From the NCBI GenBank assembly GCA_015057665.1, contig SVDY01000009.1, positions 24,987 through 87,147 on the forward strand: a stretch of DNA of 62,161 nucleotides, written 5' to 3'. Shown piece by piece: positions 24,557-34,371 of this stretch (the stretch's first letter is position 1; each line of letters begins with the position of its first letter). Below the pieces are notes generated by a model that saw only the letters and a program-made list of their open reading frames with translations, had not been told where the DNA came from and did not search any database. The position numbers and the translations under genes were made by a program. Source of the stretch: Lachnospiraceae bacterium. GTDB taxonomy: Bacteria > Bacillota > Clostridia > Lachnospirales > Lachnospiraceae.

Positions 24557-25270
24557 ATGCAGGCATATTTTGATAAGATATATACAGAAGGATTCCTGGC
24601 TTTTTCTGATGTTTTAAAAGACAAACTGGAAAAACAGGAAAAAACATTTGTCATTACGGCGAATCCTGAGACATTAATGATCGGTCAGGACAACAGCGAA
24701 TTTGACCGAATATTAAGGTCAGATAAAACTGTAATCGTACCTGATGGGATTGGTGTTGTGAAAGCAGCAAACATGCTTCACATTCCGGTAAAAGAACGAG
24801 TGACCGGTGTGGAAATTGTTCAGAAACTGTTTGAGTTTTTAAATGAAAGGAAGGGATCGCTGTATTTATTAGGCGCAAAAAAGGAAGTCCTTGATAAATT
24901 AGTGGAACGGCTGAGAAATGAATATCCGGGCATTGTTCTAGTGGGACATTGTGATGGGTATGTAAAAGATAAAGATGCAGTTTTTGATAAAATTGTGGAA
25001 GCCAAACCGGATGTAGTGCTGGTTGCACTGGGGATTCCGGCGCAGGAACTTTTAATCGACAAACACTATGACAGATTTGAAAAAGGTATTTTCATTGGTG
25101 TTGGCGGTTCATTTGATGTATTAAGCGGTACAAAGAAAAGAGCACCGAAGATTTTCATCAAGCTGAATCTGGAATGGCTGTATCGTATTGTAACAGAGCC
25201 AAAACGTATTAAGAGATTTTATGTAAGTAATGTAAAGTTTATTTCTATTATTAGAAAAATGAGGGGATAA
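24557..25270 (+). CDS. WecG/TagA/CpsF-family glycosyltransferase
   Basis: 237 residues. Family motifs: FVITANPETLMIG, VPDGIGVVKAA, ERVTGVEIV, LYLLGAKKEV, VALGIPAQELL and GVGGSFDVLSG, with APK and LEWLYRIVTEPKR at the end. The family adds ManNAc (TagA) or ManNAcA (WecG) to a lipid-linked GlcNAc. The ATG at 24557 follows AGAGGAG. It ends four bases before wecB, whose product makes UDP-ManNAc, so ManNAc is the likely donor sugar. Confidence 0.92.
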   Translation: MQAYFDKIYTEGFLAFSDVLKDKLEKQEKTFVITANPETLMIGQDNSEFDRILRSDKTVIVPDGIGVVKAANMLHIPVKERVTGVEIVQKLFEFLNERKGSLYLLGAKKEVLDKLVERLRNEYPGIVLVGHCDGYVKDKDAVFDKIVEAKPDVVLVALGIPAQELLIDKHYDRFEKGIFIGVGGSFDVLSGTKKRAPKIFIKLNLEWLYRIVTEPKRIKRFYVSNVKFISIIRKMRG

Positions 25271-25273
25271 ATA

Positions 25274-26386
25274 ATGAAGATAAAAGTTATGACTGTATTT
25301 GGAACACGTCCGGAGACTATTAAGATGGCACCTCTTGTAAAAGAATTGAAAAGCCGTGAAGAGATTGAAACCACTGTATGTGTTACAGCACAACACAGAC
25401 AGATGCTTGACCAGGTTCTTAATGCATTTAAGATTGTTCCGGATTACGATTTAGATATTATGAAACAAGGACAAACACTTTCTGATATTACAACAAGAGT
25501 ACTTGTGGGGCTTCAAGATGTCATCAAAGAAGTAAAACCGGATATTGTTCTTGTACACGGAGATACAACGACTACTTTTGCAGGCGCACTTGCCGCTTTT
25601 TATAACCAGGTTGCTATTGGACATGTTGAGGCCGGACTCAGAACCTATAATAAATATTCACCTTTCCCGGAAGAGGCAAACAGACAGTTTGTAGGCGTGA
25701 TTTCAGATATGAATTTTGCACCGACAGAACAGAGTAAAGAAAATCTTCTTAAAGAAGGGAAAAATCCAGAAACAATTTATGTAACAGGTAATACTGCTAT
25801 CGATGCATTGCAGACAACGGTAAGAGATGATTATGAACATGAAATCATCGACTGGGCAAAAGGATCCAGAATGATTATGCTTACTGCACACAGAAGAGAG
25901 AATCTTGGAGAACCTATGAGAAATATGTTCCGTGCAATTCGAAGAATCATTGATAAATATGAAGATATTAAGGTTGTGTACCCGGTACATTTAAATCCAA
26001 TTGTTGTTCAGACAGCGGAAGAAATCTTTGGTGACTGTGACAGAGTGAAGCTGATTAAACCGTTAGAAGTATTAGATTTTCATAACTTATTAGGAAGATC
26101 CCATTTGATTCTTACAGACAGCGGCGGAATTCAGGAAGAAGCGCCATCCCTTGGGAAACCGGTCATTGTTCTCAGAGACACAACAGAGCGTCCGGAGGGA
26201 ATTGCAGCAGGAACATTGAAACTTGCAGGAACAAATGAAGAAGTAATCTATCAGCTTATTGATGAACTTCTCTCAGATGATGCAGAATACGAAAGAATGA
26301 GCAAGGCTTCTAATCCATATGGAGATGGAAAGGCAAGCAAACGTATTGTAGATGCGATTGTTGAGAAGTTTTCTGTGGAGAAATAA
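25274..26386 (+). CDS. wecB: UDP-N-acetylglucosamine 2-epimerase (non-hydrolysing)
   Basis: 370 residues. VMTVFGTRPETIKMAPLV, VCVTAQHRQMLDQVL, VHGDTTTTFAGALAA, HVEAGLRTYNKYSPFPEE and TDSGGIQEEAPSLGKP are all strongly conserved. It converts UDP-GlcNAc to UDP-ManNAc in the cytosol. It sits three bases from the next glycosyltransferase and right after the TagA-like enzyme that would use its product. Confidence 0.96.
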   Translation: MKIKVMTVFGTRPETIKMAPLVKELKSREEIETTVCVTAQHRQMLDQVLNAFKIVPDYDLDIMKQGQTLSDITTRVLVGLQDVIKEVKPDIVLVHGDTTTTFAGALAAFYNQVAIGHVEAGLRTYNKYSPFPEEANRQFVGVISDMNFAPTEQSKENLLKEGKNPETIYVTGNTAIDALQTTVRDDYEHEIIDWAKGSRMIMLTAHRRENLGEPMRNMFRAIRRIIDKYEDIKVVYPVHLNPIVVQTAEEIFGDCDRVKLIKPLEVLDFHNLLGRSHLILTDSGGIQEEAPSLGKPVIVLRDTTERPEGIAAGTLKLAGTNEEVIYQLIDELLSDDAEYERMSKASNPYGDGKASKRIVDAIVEKFSVEK

Positions 26387-26389
26387 AGA

Positions 26390-27550
26390 ATGAGAATTGT
26401 ATTTCTGCAAAATATGGATAATGCCAAAGGAGGCATTGCAACTGTTAATTTGAAATTAATGTCCTATTTTCTTTCTCTTGGTCATCAAGTTGCGGTAGTG
26501 TCCATTCGTCACAGCAATACTTGGGAGACCTTGGATTATCCTGCAGGAACGGACAGATATCTGATTAATGACAGAGATATATGGGGATGCCCGCGTTTAA
26601 AAGAAGTGCTTGAATTTTTAAAAAACGGCAAAATAGTGCATGCTGTTAAGACGATAAAGAATCGTTATCTGTATAAAAAAAGCATAGAAAAAGATTATTC
26701 TGCCTGCCGTCAGTTAATAAAAGAATTACAACCAGATGTGATTATCAATTCACATTATGAAGTGCTGGCGGGGATAGATGCATCTTATCTAAGCAGAACA
26801 ATTATGCATTTTCATACTAGTTTTGATCAGGTCTACGCAACTAAAAGCTATCGGACTATCTTTAATAAATATGCTGATAGAATATTCAGATTTCTTTGGC
26901 TGACAGAAAAAACAAAAGAAGAGGCTGTCCGTTATGGGTGGAAGAATAGTGTATGTATCTATAATCCATTGCCTTTTGCTTCTGCTAACGTAATGGATCT
27001 GCGCAAAAAGAAAGTAATATTTCTTGGGAGACTGGCAGAGGAGAAACGTATTCATCTTGCGATAGAATATTTTAAAGAGGTGATCGCCGAAGAAAACAAC
27101 AGGGACTGGATATTTGAAATATATGGAGATGGTCCATTGAAAGAAGAAATTGAAAGTCTGACAAAAAATGAACCACAGATTTTCTATATGGGAAGAACGG
27201 ATTCTGTCCAACAGGTACTGTTGGAAAGCAGCCTGTTACTTTTAACATCAGATTTTGAGGGGATGCCGTTAGTAGTACTCGAAGCAAATGAGTGCGGTGT
27301 ACCTGCATTGATTTATGACTTCGGAGAGTCTAGCCGCGAAGTAATTAAACATGGGGAAACAGGTGTTATTATTCCTCAGAACGATAGCACAGAGTATAAA
27401 AAAGCGTTAAAAGAACTGATGTCAAATGAACCTTATAGAAAAATGCTGAGTGAAAATGCAAAAGAATTTGCCAATCAGTTTTCAATTGAAACAATTGGCC
27501 AACAGTGGATAAAATTATTTCAGGAATTGGAAAATGAGTATAAAAGTTAG
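26390..27550 (+). CDS. Glycosyltransferase family 4
   Basis: 386 residues, GT-B fold. MDNAKGGIATVNLKLM is the N-terminal acceptor-side motif. FLGRLAEEKRIHLAIEYF begins the donor domain, and LLTSDFEGMPLVVLEANECG carries the Glu-x7-Glu-like nucleotide-sugar site. The C-terminal end overlaps the next gene by 17 bases, so translation is coupled. Donor and linkage unknown. Confidence 0.93.
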   Translation: MRIVFLQNMDNAKGGIATVNLKLMSYFLSLGHQVAVVSIRHSNTWETLDYPAGTDRYLINDRDIWGCPRLKEVLEFLKNGKIVHAVKTIKNRYLYKKSIEKDYSACRQLIKELQPDVIINSHYEVLAGIDASYLSRTIMHFHTSFDQVYATKSYRTIFNKYADRIFRFLWLTEKTKEEAVRYGWKNSVCIYNPLPFASANVMDLRKKKVIFLGRLAEEKRIHLAIEYFKEVIAEENNRDWIFEIYGDGPLKEEIESLTKNEPQIFYMGRTDSVQQVLLESSLLLLTSDFEGMPLVVLEANECGVPALIYDFGESSREVIKHGETGVIIPQNDSTEYKKALKELMSNEPYRKMLSENAKEFANQFSIETIGQQWIKLFQELENEYKS

Positions 27551-28487
27551 TATTGTTGTTCCTGTATATGGAACGGAGAAGTATTTAAGAAAATGTTTAG
27601 ACAGCTTAGTTGAACAGACACTCAAAGAGATAGAAATCCTTGTGGTGAACGATGGTTCTCCGGATAACAGCCAGGCAATTATCGAGGAATACGAACGAAA
27701 ATATAAAAATGTACGTGGTTTTGTAAAAGAGAATGGCGGAATGAGTGATGCGCGCAATTATGGCATTGTGAGAGCTGAAGGAGAATATATCGGATTTATA
27801 GACAGTGATGATTATGTGGAGCCTGATATGTATGCGCAAATGTATGAAAAGGCTCAGAATGATTCTCTTGATATCGTTGTCTGTGATACCATTGCAGAGT
27901 ATCCTTCCCATTCTTATGTCATGAAAGGGTATTTGGGTTATGCGGAAAATGATGTGAAAGACTATATTATTGCATATCCGAATCCACCGGCAAGGATTAT
28001 CAAAGCATCCCTGATGAAAGAGCATTTGTTTCGTAAAGGGGTTTGGTATGAGGATCTTGAATTAATGCCGGTCTTTGCGGTCTATACAGATAAGATAGGT
28101 TTTGTCAAAAAGCCTTTTTATTATTATGTTCAGCGCGAAGGCAGCATTATGCATCAATTAAAATATAATGCACATCTGGAAGATTTGTTTGAAGTAATGC
28201 AGAACATCATCGATGCATTTAAAGAAAACGGTGTTTATAAAAAATATGAAAAGGAATTGGAATATCTCGCCATTACACATCTGCAACGAAGCGGAATTCT
28301 GAGATATGTAAATTTAGAAAGTGCAGAGCCGTTACTGGAAAGAGTTCATGTCATGATGAGAGAAAATTTCCCTGAATGGACAAAAAATCCATATTTAAAA
28401 CAATCCAGCTGGAAATTTCGATTGGTATGTCTGTTAGGAAAATGGAAACAATACAGAGTACTCTCCTTTTTGAAAGGACTGATGTAG
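27534..28487 (+). CDS. Glycosyltransferase family 2
   Basis: 317 residues, GT-A fold: VSIVVPVYGTEKYLRKCLDS, VVNDGSPDNS, NGGMSDARNYGI and FIDSDDYVEPDMY with the DxD-like metal site. The C-terminal half is the helical tail common in capsule GT2 enzymes. Its start lies inside the preceding gene. The next gene is a close relative (VVNDGSPDNSQ, NGGLSDARNYG), probably an ancient duplication. Confidence 0.94.
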   Translation: MSIKVSIVVPVYGTEKYLRKCLDSLVEQTLKEIEILVVNDGSPDNSQAIIEEYERKYKNVRGFVKENGGMSDARNYGIVRAEGEYIGFIDSDDYVEPDMYAQMYEKAQNDSLDIVVCDTIAEYPSHSYVMKGYLGYAENDVKDYIIAYPNPPARIIKASLMKEHLFRKGVWYEDLELMPVFAVYTDKIGFVKKPFYYYVQREGSIMHQLKYNAHLEDLFEVMQNIIDAFKENGVYKKYEKELEYLAITHLQRSGILRYVNLESAEPLLERVHVMMRENFPEWTKNPYLKQSSWKFRLVCLLGKWKQYRVLSFLKGLM

Positions 28488-28497
28488 GAGAAGAATG

Positions 28498-29457
28498 ATG
28501 GAATTAAGTATAATTGTGCCTGTATATAATGTGGAAAAATATCTGGAACGATGTTTGGATAGTCTTGTAAATCAGACATTAGAGGATCATCGTTATGAGA
28601 TTATTGTAGTGAATGACGGTTCTCCGGATAATAGTCAGCGCATTATCGACAGGTATGCTGAACAATATAACAATCTGATTGGATTGCAAAAAACAAATGG
28701 CGGACTGAGCGATGCCAGAAATTATGGATTACACAGAGCAAAAGGAAGATATGTGGCCTTTGTAGACAGTGACGATTATGTAGATATCCACATGTATGAA
28801 AAAATGCTGGAAAAGGCAAGTCGGGAAAACTATGACATGGTAGTCTGCGACTTCATTGAAGTGTATGTGGATCGTAGCATAAGAGGAACTTCAAGAGTAA
28901 GAAATGATTTGAAATCCATAGAGGAAGTACGAAAGTCCATGATAGATTTCTATCCATCTGCATGGAATAAAATCTATAAAAAGGAGTTATTTAAAGAAGT
29001 TCAATTCAAAAAAGGCGTATGGTTTGAAGACGTGGAATGTATGTACCGTTTGTTTCCGCATATTCATTCTGTAGGTATTGTTGAGGAGCCTTTTTACTAT
29101 TATATACAGCGCGAAGGCAGTATCTCCAAATCGACAGATCCGAGAATTTTCCATTGTGTGGATAATTGGAATGGTATCGTAGATTATTATAACAGATGCG
29201 GATTTATGGATTGCTACAGAGAAGAAATAGAATATAGCTATGTGAGATATTTATACGCTACATTTTTGAAGGCATCTTTAAAGTATGATAAAAAGACATA
29301 TAACAAGGCACTTCAGACTGCCCATTGTGAAGTAAAAAAACGCTTTCCTAAGTATAGAAAAAATAAATATTTCTACCAGTCAGCGAAGGGGATATATTGT
29401 CTCCTCTTTTCTCCACTCATGGGGAAATTGTTATATTTATTAAAAGGAAAGGAATAA
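28498..29457 (+). CDS. Glycosyltransferase family 2
   Basis: 319 residues from the second of two tandem ATGs, chosen for the seven-base distance from AGGAG. Motifs: LSIIVPVYNVEKYLERCLDS, VVNDGSPDNSQRI, NGGLSDARNYGLH and FVDSDDYVDIHMY. Very similar in layout to the preceding GT2, with the same FYYYIQREGSI block in the C-terminal half. Likely adds a second, distinct residue of the repeat unit. Confidence 0.94.
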   Translation: MELSIIVPVYNVEKYLERCLDSLVNQTLEDHRYEIIVVNDGSPDNSQRIIDRYAEQYNNLIGLQKTNGGLSDARNYGLHRAKGRYVAFVDSDDYVDIHMYEKMLEKASRENYDMVVCDFIEVYVDRSIRGTSRVRNDLKSIEEVRKSMIDFYPSAWNKIYKKELFKEVQFKKGVWFEDVECMYRLFPHIHSVGIVEEPFYYYIQREGSISKSTDPRIFHCVDNWNGIVDYYNRCGFMDCYREEIEYSYVRYLYATFLKASLKYDKKTYNKALQTAHCEVKKRFPKYRKNKYFYQSAKGIYCLLFSPLMGKLLYLLKGKE

Positions 29458-29462
29458 ATCAA

Positions 29463-31058
29463 ATGGAAAGTAAGGTAAAAAAAATAAATCATGTTCTGAT
29501 TAGCCTTTTGATTTTAGCACAGCCATTTATTATTATGTTTCAGGCGAATATCGTAAGAGATGTACAGTTTTTGGGATTATCTGTATTTGAAGGATTCAAT
29601 ATTTTACTCTCAGTAGTGAGCCTGTGCCTAACTATTTATACTTATAACAATAAAAGAATGTTTTTGAAATATGTACCATATGTTGTTATATTAGCAGCAT
29701 ATATTTTGGCGCATGGATATAATATTTATCAGTTTAATAATTCAGTATATGAGGCACAAAGTCCAAGTTTTCTTGTGGAAACTTATTATATTTTCCGTAC
29801 GTTCTTTGTCCCATTACTGCTTATGTTTAACGTCTATTATTCGGGAATTGAAAAGGAAAAGATTATTGGGATTTTAGAAAAAATGCTGTTTGTTGTAGTG
29901 AGTGTTATGGTTGCAACGAATTTGTTTAAAGTTGCATTCATTAATTACTCTGAAGATATGGTTCGTGCATCATATAGTATTTTTGATTGGTTTACATTTG
30001 AAAATACGAGAGAATATGCTTATTATGACCTCACAACAAAAGGATGGTTTTTATCCGGCAATCAAATGTCCTCCATCTTGTTTATGACACTTCTGGTTTC
30101 CATGTATCGTTTATATAAGAAAAGAGATGTCTTTCATTATGGTTTAGTAGTCTTGCAGATGCTTGCAATGTGTATGCTGGGAACGAAGGTGGCCAATGTA
30201 GGCTGTTTACTGATTGTGGCACTTTTTATTTTATTATGGTGTTTGTTTGCATGTTTAAAGCAACATAAAAAGGGGATTGTCTTTTCTGTAATACTTTTGC
30301 TTATACTTTCTGCGGTTCTTCCTTTTTCCCCAATAGGATATAAATATCGATTTCATTTTGAACACGAGGAGGAATCTGATGGTGAAAGCGGGCTTATTTT
30401 AGATGCGGCAATAGCTGAGTCTTCGGAATTGGAGGAACTGGATGAAGAGATAAAGGTTTTTTACGAGAATTTAGTTCATGATTCTATTATTTTTAAAAAA
30501 CTGGAAGCAGACAAACTGACCAATGAAGAAAAGGAATTCGTCAGGGAATATATGATCACATATGGCAGTTACTTTGGGATTTCCACATTTATTATTGAAA
30601 ATTATGATGATTTGGATCATAGTGAGTTCTGGGTGCGATATATCCAAACAACACCAAACAATGATTATCGAGTATTAAAGACTATGATTTTAAAAGATAT
30701 TTATAATAATAACGATAATCCGTTAGACAGGTATTTGGGAATGGGATATACAACAAATTATATTTATACAGAGGCTGATTATACCTATCAGATTTATCTG
30801 TACGGAATAGTAGGTCTGCTATTGTTTGTTGGTCCATACTTTTGGACGTTACTTTATGTTATCTATAAAGGTCTTCGCAATTTTAAAAAAATGTTTACCT
30901 TGGAAAGTGCAACATATTTTATTGCCCCATGTATTGGTTTAGTGGTAGCTAAGATGTCAGGGCATGTTTTGGAGAGGACTTATCCATTGCTGGTAATTGC
31001 ATTACTGACAGGAATTTTATTGATTCATACAAGAAAAACAACTTGTGAAAAGAACTGA
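29463..31058 (+). CDS. O-antigen polymerase/ligase-like membrane protein
   Basis: 531 residues with about 11-12 membrane segments and a large acidic extracytoplasmic loop (about 300-430) bearing EEESDGESG and SSELEELDEE. Long loops between membrane helices are the hallmark of Wzy polymerases and WaaL-type ligases, and the locus has no other candidate. No sequence motif is conserved enough to be certain. The start at 29463 was chosen after AAGGAAAGGAAT; an upstream in-frame start would overlap the previous gene. Probably polymerises flipped repeat units. Confidence 0.72.
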   Translation: MESKVKKINHVLISLLILAQPFIIMFQANIVRDVQFLGLSVFEGFNILLSVVSLCLTIYTYNNKRMFLKYVPYVVILAAYILAHGYNIYQFNNSVYEAQSPSFLVETYYIFRTFFVPLLLMFNVYYSGIEKEKIIGILEKMLFVVVSVMVATNLFKVAFINYSEDMVRASYSIFDWFTFENTREYAYYDLTTKGWFLSGNQMSSILFMTLLVSMYRLYKKRDVFHYGLVVLQMLAMCMLGTKVANVGCLLIVALFILLWCLFACLKQHKKGIVFSVILLLILSAVLPFSPIGYKYRFHFEHEEESDGESGLILDAAIAESSELEELDEEIKVFYENLVHDSIIFKKLEADKLTNEEKEFVREYMITYGSYFGISTFIIENYDDLDHSEFWVRYIQTTPNNDYRVLKTMILKDIYNNNDNPLDRYLGMGYTTNYIYTEADYTYQIYLYGIVGLLLFVGPYFWTLLYVIYKGLRNFKKMFTLESATYFIAPCIGLVVAKMSGHVLERTYPLLVIALLTGILLIHTRKTTCEKN

Positions 31059-31087
31059 AAATACATCAAGAAAAATGGAGTAAAATT

Positions 31088-31924
31088 ATGGCGAATGTAG
31101 ATTTAAGAGAGTTGCAATTATATATGTTAAATATCTATAAAGAGATTGATAGAATATGCAAAAAACATGATATTAAATACTATTTTGGGTACGGAAGCTG
31201 TCTTGGAGCAGTTAGACATAAAGGTTTTATTCCATGGGATGATGATATAGATCTTTTAATGAAAGCAGATGATTATCTTAAATTTATTGAGGTATGTAAA
31301 ACAGAACTTAAGGATGGAAAGTATTATCTCCAAAATCATATGGATGATGCAAAAGCATACAATTTCTGGCTTCAGTTTGGGGTAAAAAACAGTACGTCAA
31401 TTAATATGTCTATGAGCAGAGTGCATAAACCATGGGGAATCTGTGTAGATATCTTTCCGATTTTCCCTTATACAAAGGATTCCGGATTGCAGAAAAAAAT
31501 GTACAAAAAGTACCATTTATTAAATATGCTGAGTTTAAAATACTATCATATCGGAACGATGAAAAATGCAGGTCCAAAAGAAAAAATTAAAAAAATGGCA
31601 CATTTCTTTGTTCCAGACTGGATAAGCTGTAAACTGTTTAAAAAACTGTTTTTGGAATTATGTTATCCATCTGAATTTGAAGCGGAATGTCTGACAGCTT
31701 ATGCATTCCGAAAACCGGACCATTATTTAGAGACTGAATGGTTCAAAGAAGCGGTTGAGTTGGATTATGAAGATCTTAAAGTTCCATGTCCGCAGAATTA
31801 TGATGCATATTTGAAAGCATATTATGGTGATTATATGCAGATACCTAAAGATAAAACAAAGCACAGCGATAGTCCGGATGTACTTATTAAATTCGATGAA
31901 TGCTATGAGAATTATTGGTCATAA
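31088..31924 (+). CDS. LicD-family phosphotransferase (first copy)
   Basis: 278 residues. KHDIKYYFGYGSCLGAVRHK, then FIPWDDDIDLLM, give the nucleotidyltransferase-fold signature with the DDDID metal aspartates. The C-terminus (YGDYMQIPKD) is also typical. LicD enzymes transfer phosphocholine, or in some cases another phospho-alcohol, from CDP to sugars of surface polymers. A LicC-like enzyme is encoded at 38862. Acceptor and substituent are inferred. Confidence 0.93.
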   Translation: MANVDLRELQLYMLNIYKEIDRICKKHDIKYYFGYGSCLGAVRHKGFIPWDDDIDLLMKADDYLKFIEVCKTELKDGKYYLQNHMDDAKAYNFWLQFGVKNSTSINMSMSRVHKPWGICVDIFPIFPYTKDSGLQKKMYKKYHLLNMLSLKYYHIGTMKNAGPKEKIKKMAHFFVPDWISCKLFKKLFLELCYPSEFEAECLTAYAFRKPDHYLETEWFKEAVELDYEDLKVPCPQNYDAYLKAYYGDYMQIPKDKTKHSDSPDVLIKFDECYENYWS

Positions 31925-31957
31925 AGAGACGTTTGTAACACGGAGAATGAACATAAC

Positions 31958-33457
31958 ATGAGAACAAAAAGAGTTTTATTAAATTTGATAACAGATGTAT
32001 TGCCAATGTTGCTCATCTCTTTGCTGGGGATCTTTAAGTTCAAGTTATTTGTTCAGGTCCTTGGCCAGGAAGTTCAGGGAATGTATCAGTTATTTACGCA
32101 AATAATGTTTTACATTGCTATCGTGGATGGGGGGCTCAGCAGCGCAGTTCTGCATGCCCTATACCGGCCAAATACGGATGAGAATAAAGCGGAAATGGAT
32201 GCAATTCTCTCTGGAGCAAAAAGAATCTTCTCTTTTCTCGGGATAATTGTATATGGTATTGCTTTTGTTGTGTCCTTTTTTGTGCCGTACTTTATTAAAG
32301 ATTGTCCATTTGATCATAAGTACGTTATCATTACTTTTTTACTGTTTGCTACCAGCAGTGTAATCAGCTATTTCTTTGTACCGTATCAATGTCTGCTTGA
32401 GGTAAAAGAGCATAGATATATCTATAATTCTGTTTACCAGATCGGGCAGGTCATGCAAAGTATATTAGAGATTACCATGCTGCTTGCAGGCGTAGATTTT
32501 TTTGTTATTCTGATGATGCACAGTGTTATAAAGCTGGCAGTATACTCAACAGTGGCAATAATTGCCAAAAAGAAATTCCCGGAATATAATTTTAGAAATA
32601 AAGAGAAAAACTATAACTTTAAGCATCAGGTAAAACATCTGATGTTTCATAAAATTAATGGCTTAGTCGGATCAAACATTGATGTGTTGATTGTCACCAG
32701 ATTTTTAGGCCTGACTGCGACGAATGTGTATTCCACATACAATTACATTATAAATATGATGAAACAGATTATTGAGAAGGTGTATTCTTCTACATTGGCC
32801 ATTTTAGGTAATATCTTAAGTAAAGATAAAACCCAGGCCTATTATTTGTTTAGAGAATTAAATTCACTTATGTTTTTCGTCGCTACAGCAGTATGTGTGC
32901 CTCTTGTGCTGGCCATTGATCCTTTCATAGAAATCTGGTATGAAAAAATGATAGCGACAGATACATTGATCGCGTATGCGTTTTGCGGTGTACTGTTCCT
33001 TGCAATTGTAAAGATTGCAATTACGGTTTTTGTAAATGCAGCCGGGCTGTTTGAACAGACAAAAAAATGTGCAATGACAGATACGGTTGTGAATTTAACG
33101 TTATCTTTGATTTTAGTTCAAATTTTCGGAGTATCCGGTGTTATTTTTGCAACATGTATCTCCGTATTTATTGCAGAATATATTATGAAAACAGTTGTGA
33201 TTCATAAAGAAATCTTTGGTTTATCCAGCAAATCTTATTTTATAAATAACCTGAAATTCTGGCTGATTGCATTCATTGATCTGTTGGCTGGCAATGCGAT
33301 TGTTTCAATTATGAAACTGGATAGTATTCTTATCTGGTTTGTTTCATTTGCTGTGTTTACCACATTAAATGGAGCTTTTCTTCTGTTCATCTATTGGATG
33401 ATAAAAGAAACTGTATTTATGAAAAGAGTCATGTATCTGTTAAAGCGCAAAGGTTGA
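31958..33457 (+). CDS. Polysaccharide flippase (Wzx/MATE-like)
   Basis: 499 residues with 12-14 membrane segments spread along the whole length and short basic loops. The N-terminal VLLNLITDVLPMLLISLLG and the internal repeat layout fit the polysaccharide export (MOP) family. It should move lipid-linked repeat units across the membrane for the polymerase-like protein at 29463. It lies between the two licD genes. Confidence 0.88.
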   Translation: MRTKRVLLNLITDVLPMLLISLLGIFKFKLFVQVLGQEVQGMYQLFTQIMFYIAIVDGGLSSAVLHALYRPNTDENKAEMDAILSGAKRIFSFLGIIVYGIAFVVSFFVPYFIKDCPFDHKYVIITFLLFATSSVISYFFVPYQCLLEVKEHRYIYNSVYQIGQVMQSILEITMLLAGVDFFVILMMHSVIKLAVYSTVAIIAKKKFPEYNFRNKEKNYNFKHQVKHLMFHKINGLVGSNIDVLIVTRFLGLTATNVYSTYNYIINMMKQIIEKVYSSTLAILGNILSKDKTQAYYLFRELNSLMFFVATAVCVPLVLAIDPFIEIWYEKMIATDTLIAYAFCGVLFLAIVKIAITVFVNAAGLFEQTKKCAMTDTVVNLTLSLILVQIFGVSGVIFATCISVFIAEYIMKTVVIHKEIFGLSSKSYFINNLKFWLIAFIDLLAGNAIVSIMKLDSILIWFVSFAVFTTLNGAFLLFIYWMIKETVFMKRVMYLLKRKG

Positions 33458-33499
33458 GATTACATGGTCAAAGACCCTTTTAAATGCAAAGGAGCAAGT

Positions 33500-34351
33500 A
33501 TGAATAATAAATCACTTATGACAGAAATAGAGCCAGGGGTACTCAAAAAACTTCAGGATACGCAAATTGAGATTATGAAGGAAATTGTTAGAATATGCGA
33601 AAAACACAACCTTCGTTATTTCCTGATTTATGGTACGTTGATTGGAGCAATCAGACATAAAGGTTTTATACCCTGGGATGATGATCTGGATATAGGGATG
33701 CCTCGAGATGATTATGAGAAATTTATAAAAGTTGCGAATCAGGAACTGGGCTCAGCTTATTATTTGCAAAGTACAGAAAAAGAACCCTATTACTGGCTTC
33801 CTTTTATTAAAATCAGAAAGAATAATACAATTTTTGAAGAACCATCATTTTCACGTATGCCGGAGTCTGTACACAAAGGAATTTTTGTTGATATTTTTCC
33901 TTTTGATTACGTACAGGAAAATAAAGGCATGTTTGTGCATCTTCAATTTATCCTGTCAAAAGCGATATGTGAAACAATGTATTTTAAGGCGGGAGTATAT
34001 ACTGATAAACAAACTATAAAATATAAAAAATTATTTGCTGTATTAAATTGTTTGTCGATGAAATCCTTGTCTAGAATACAGAACAACATATCGAAGCTGC
34101 AAAATAAGGAAGGAGCAGAGTATCTGGCCGACTTTAATTCGTCTAGAAATTATCTGGCGGCAATTTATCCGATTCATTTTTTCTTCCCTGTTGCAGAAGG
34201 TGACTTTGAGGGGAATTCCTTTAAGATACCATATAAGTACCATGAATATTTGACAATGGTATATGGTGATTATATGAAACTTCCAAAGGAAGAAGACCGT
34301 GTAAATCACCGGACGTTAAGAATTGTTTTTGATATACAAAAAAATGAATAA
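33500..34351 (+). CDS. LicD-family phosphotransferase (second copy)
   Basis: 283 residues from the ATG at 33500, which follows AAAGGAG; a longer in-frame start at 33464 has no good site. HNLRYFLIYGTLIGAIRHK and FIPWDDDLDIGMPRDDY carry the metal-binding aspartates; VYGDYMKLPKEEDRV closes the domain. Diverged from the first copy, so it may decorate a different sugar or position. Confidence 0.93.
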   Translation: MNNKSLMTEIEPGVLKKLQDTQIEIMKEIVRICEKHNLRYFLIYGTLIGAIRHKGFIPWDDDLDIGMPRDDYEKFIKVANQELGSAYYLQSTEKEPYYWLPFIKIRKNNTIFEEPSFSRMPESVHKGIFVDIFPFDYVQENKGMFVHLQFILSKAICETMYFKAGVYTDKQTIKYKKLFAVLNCLSMKSLSRIQNNISKLQNKEGAEYLADFNSSRNYLAAIYPIHFFFPVAEGDFEGNSFKIPYKYHEYLTMVYGDYMKLPKEEDRVNHRTLRIVFDIQKNE

Positions 34352-34371
34352 ATGAGAAAAGAGGTGTAATG

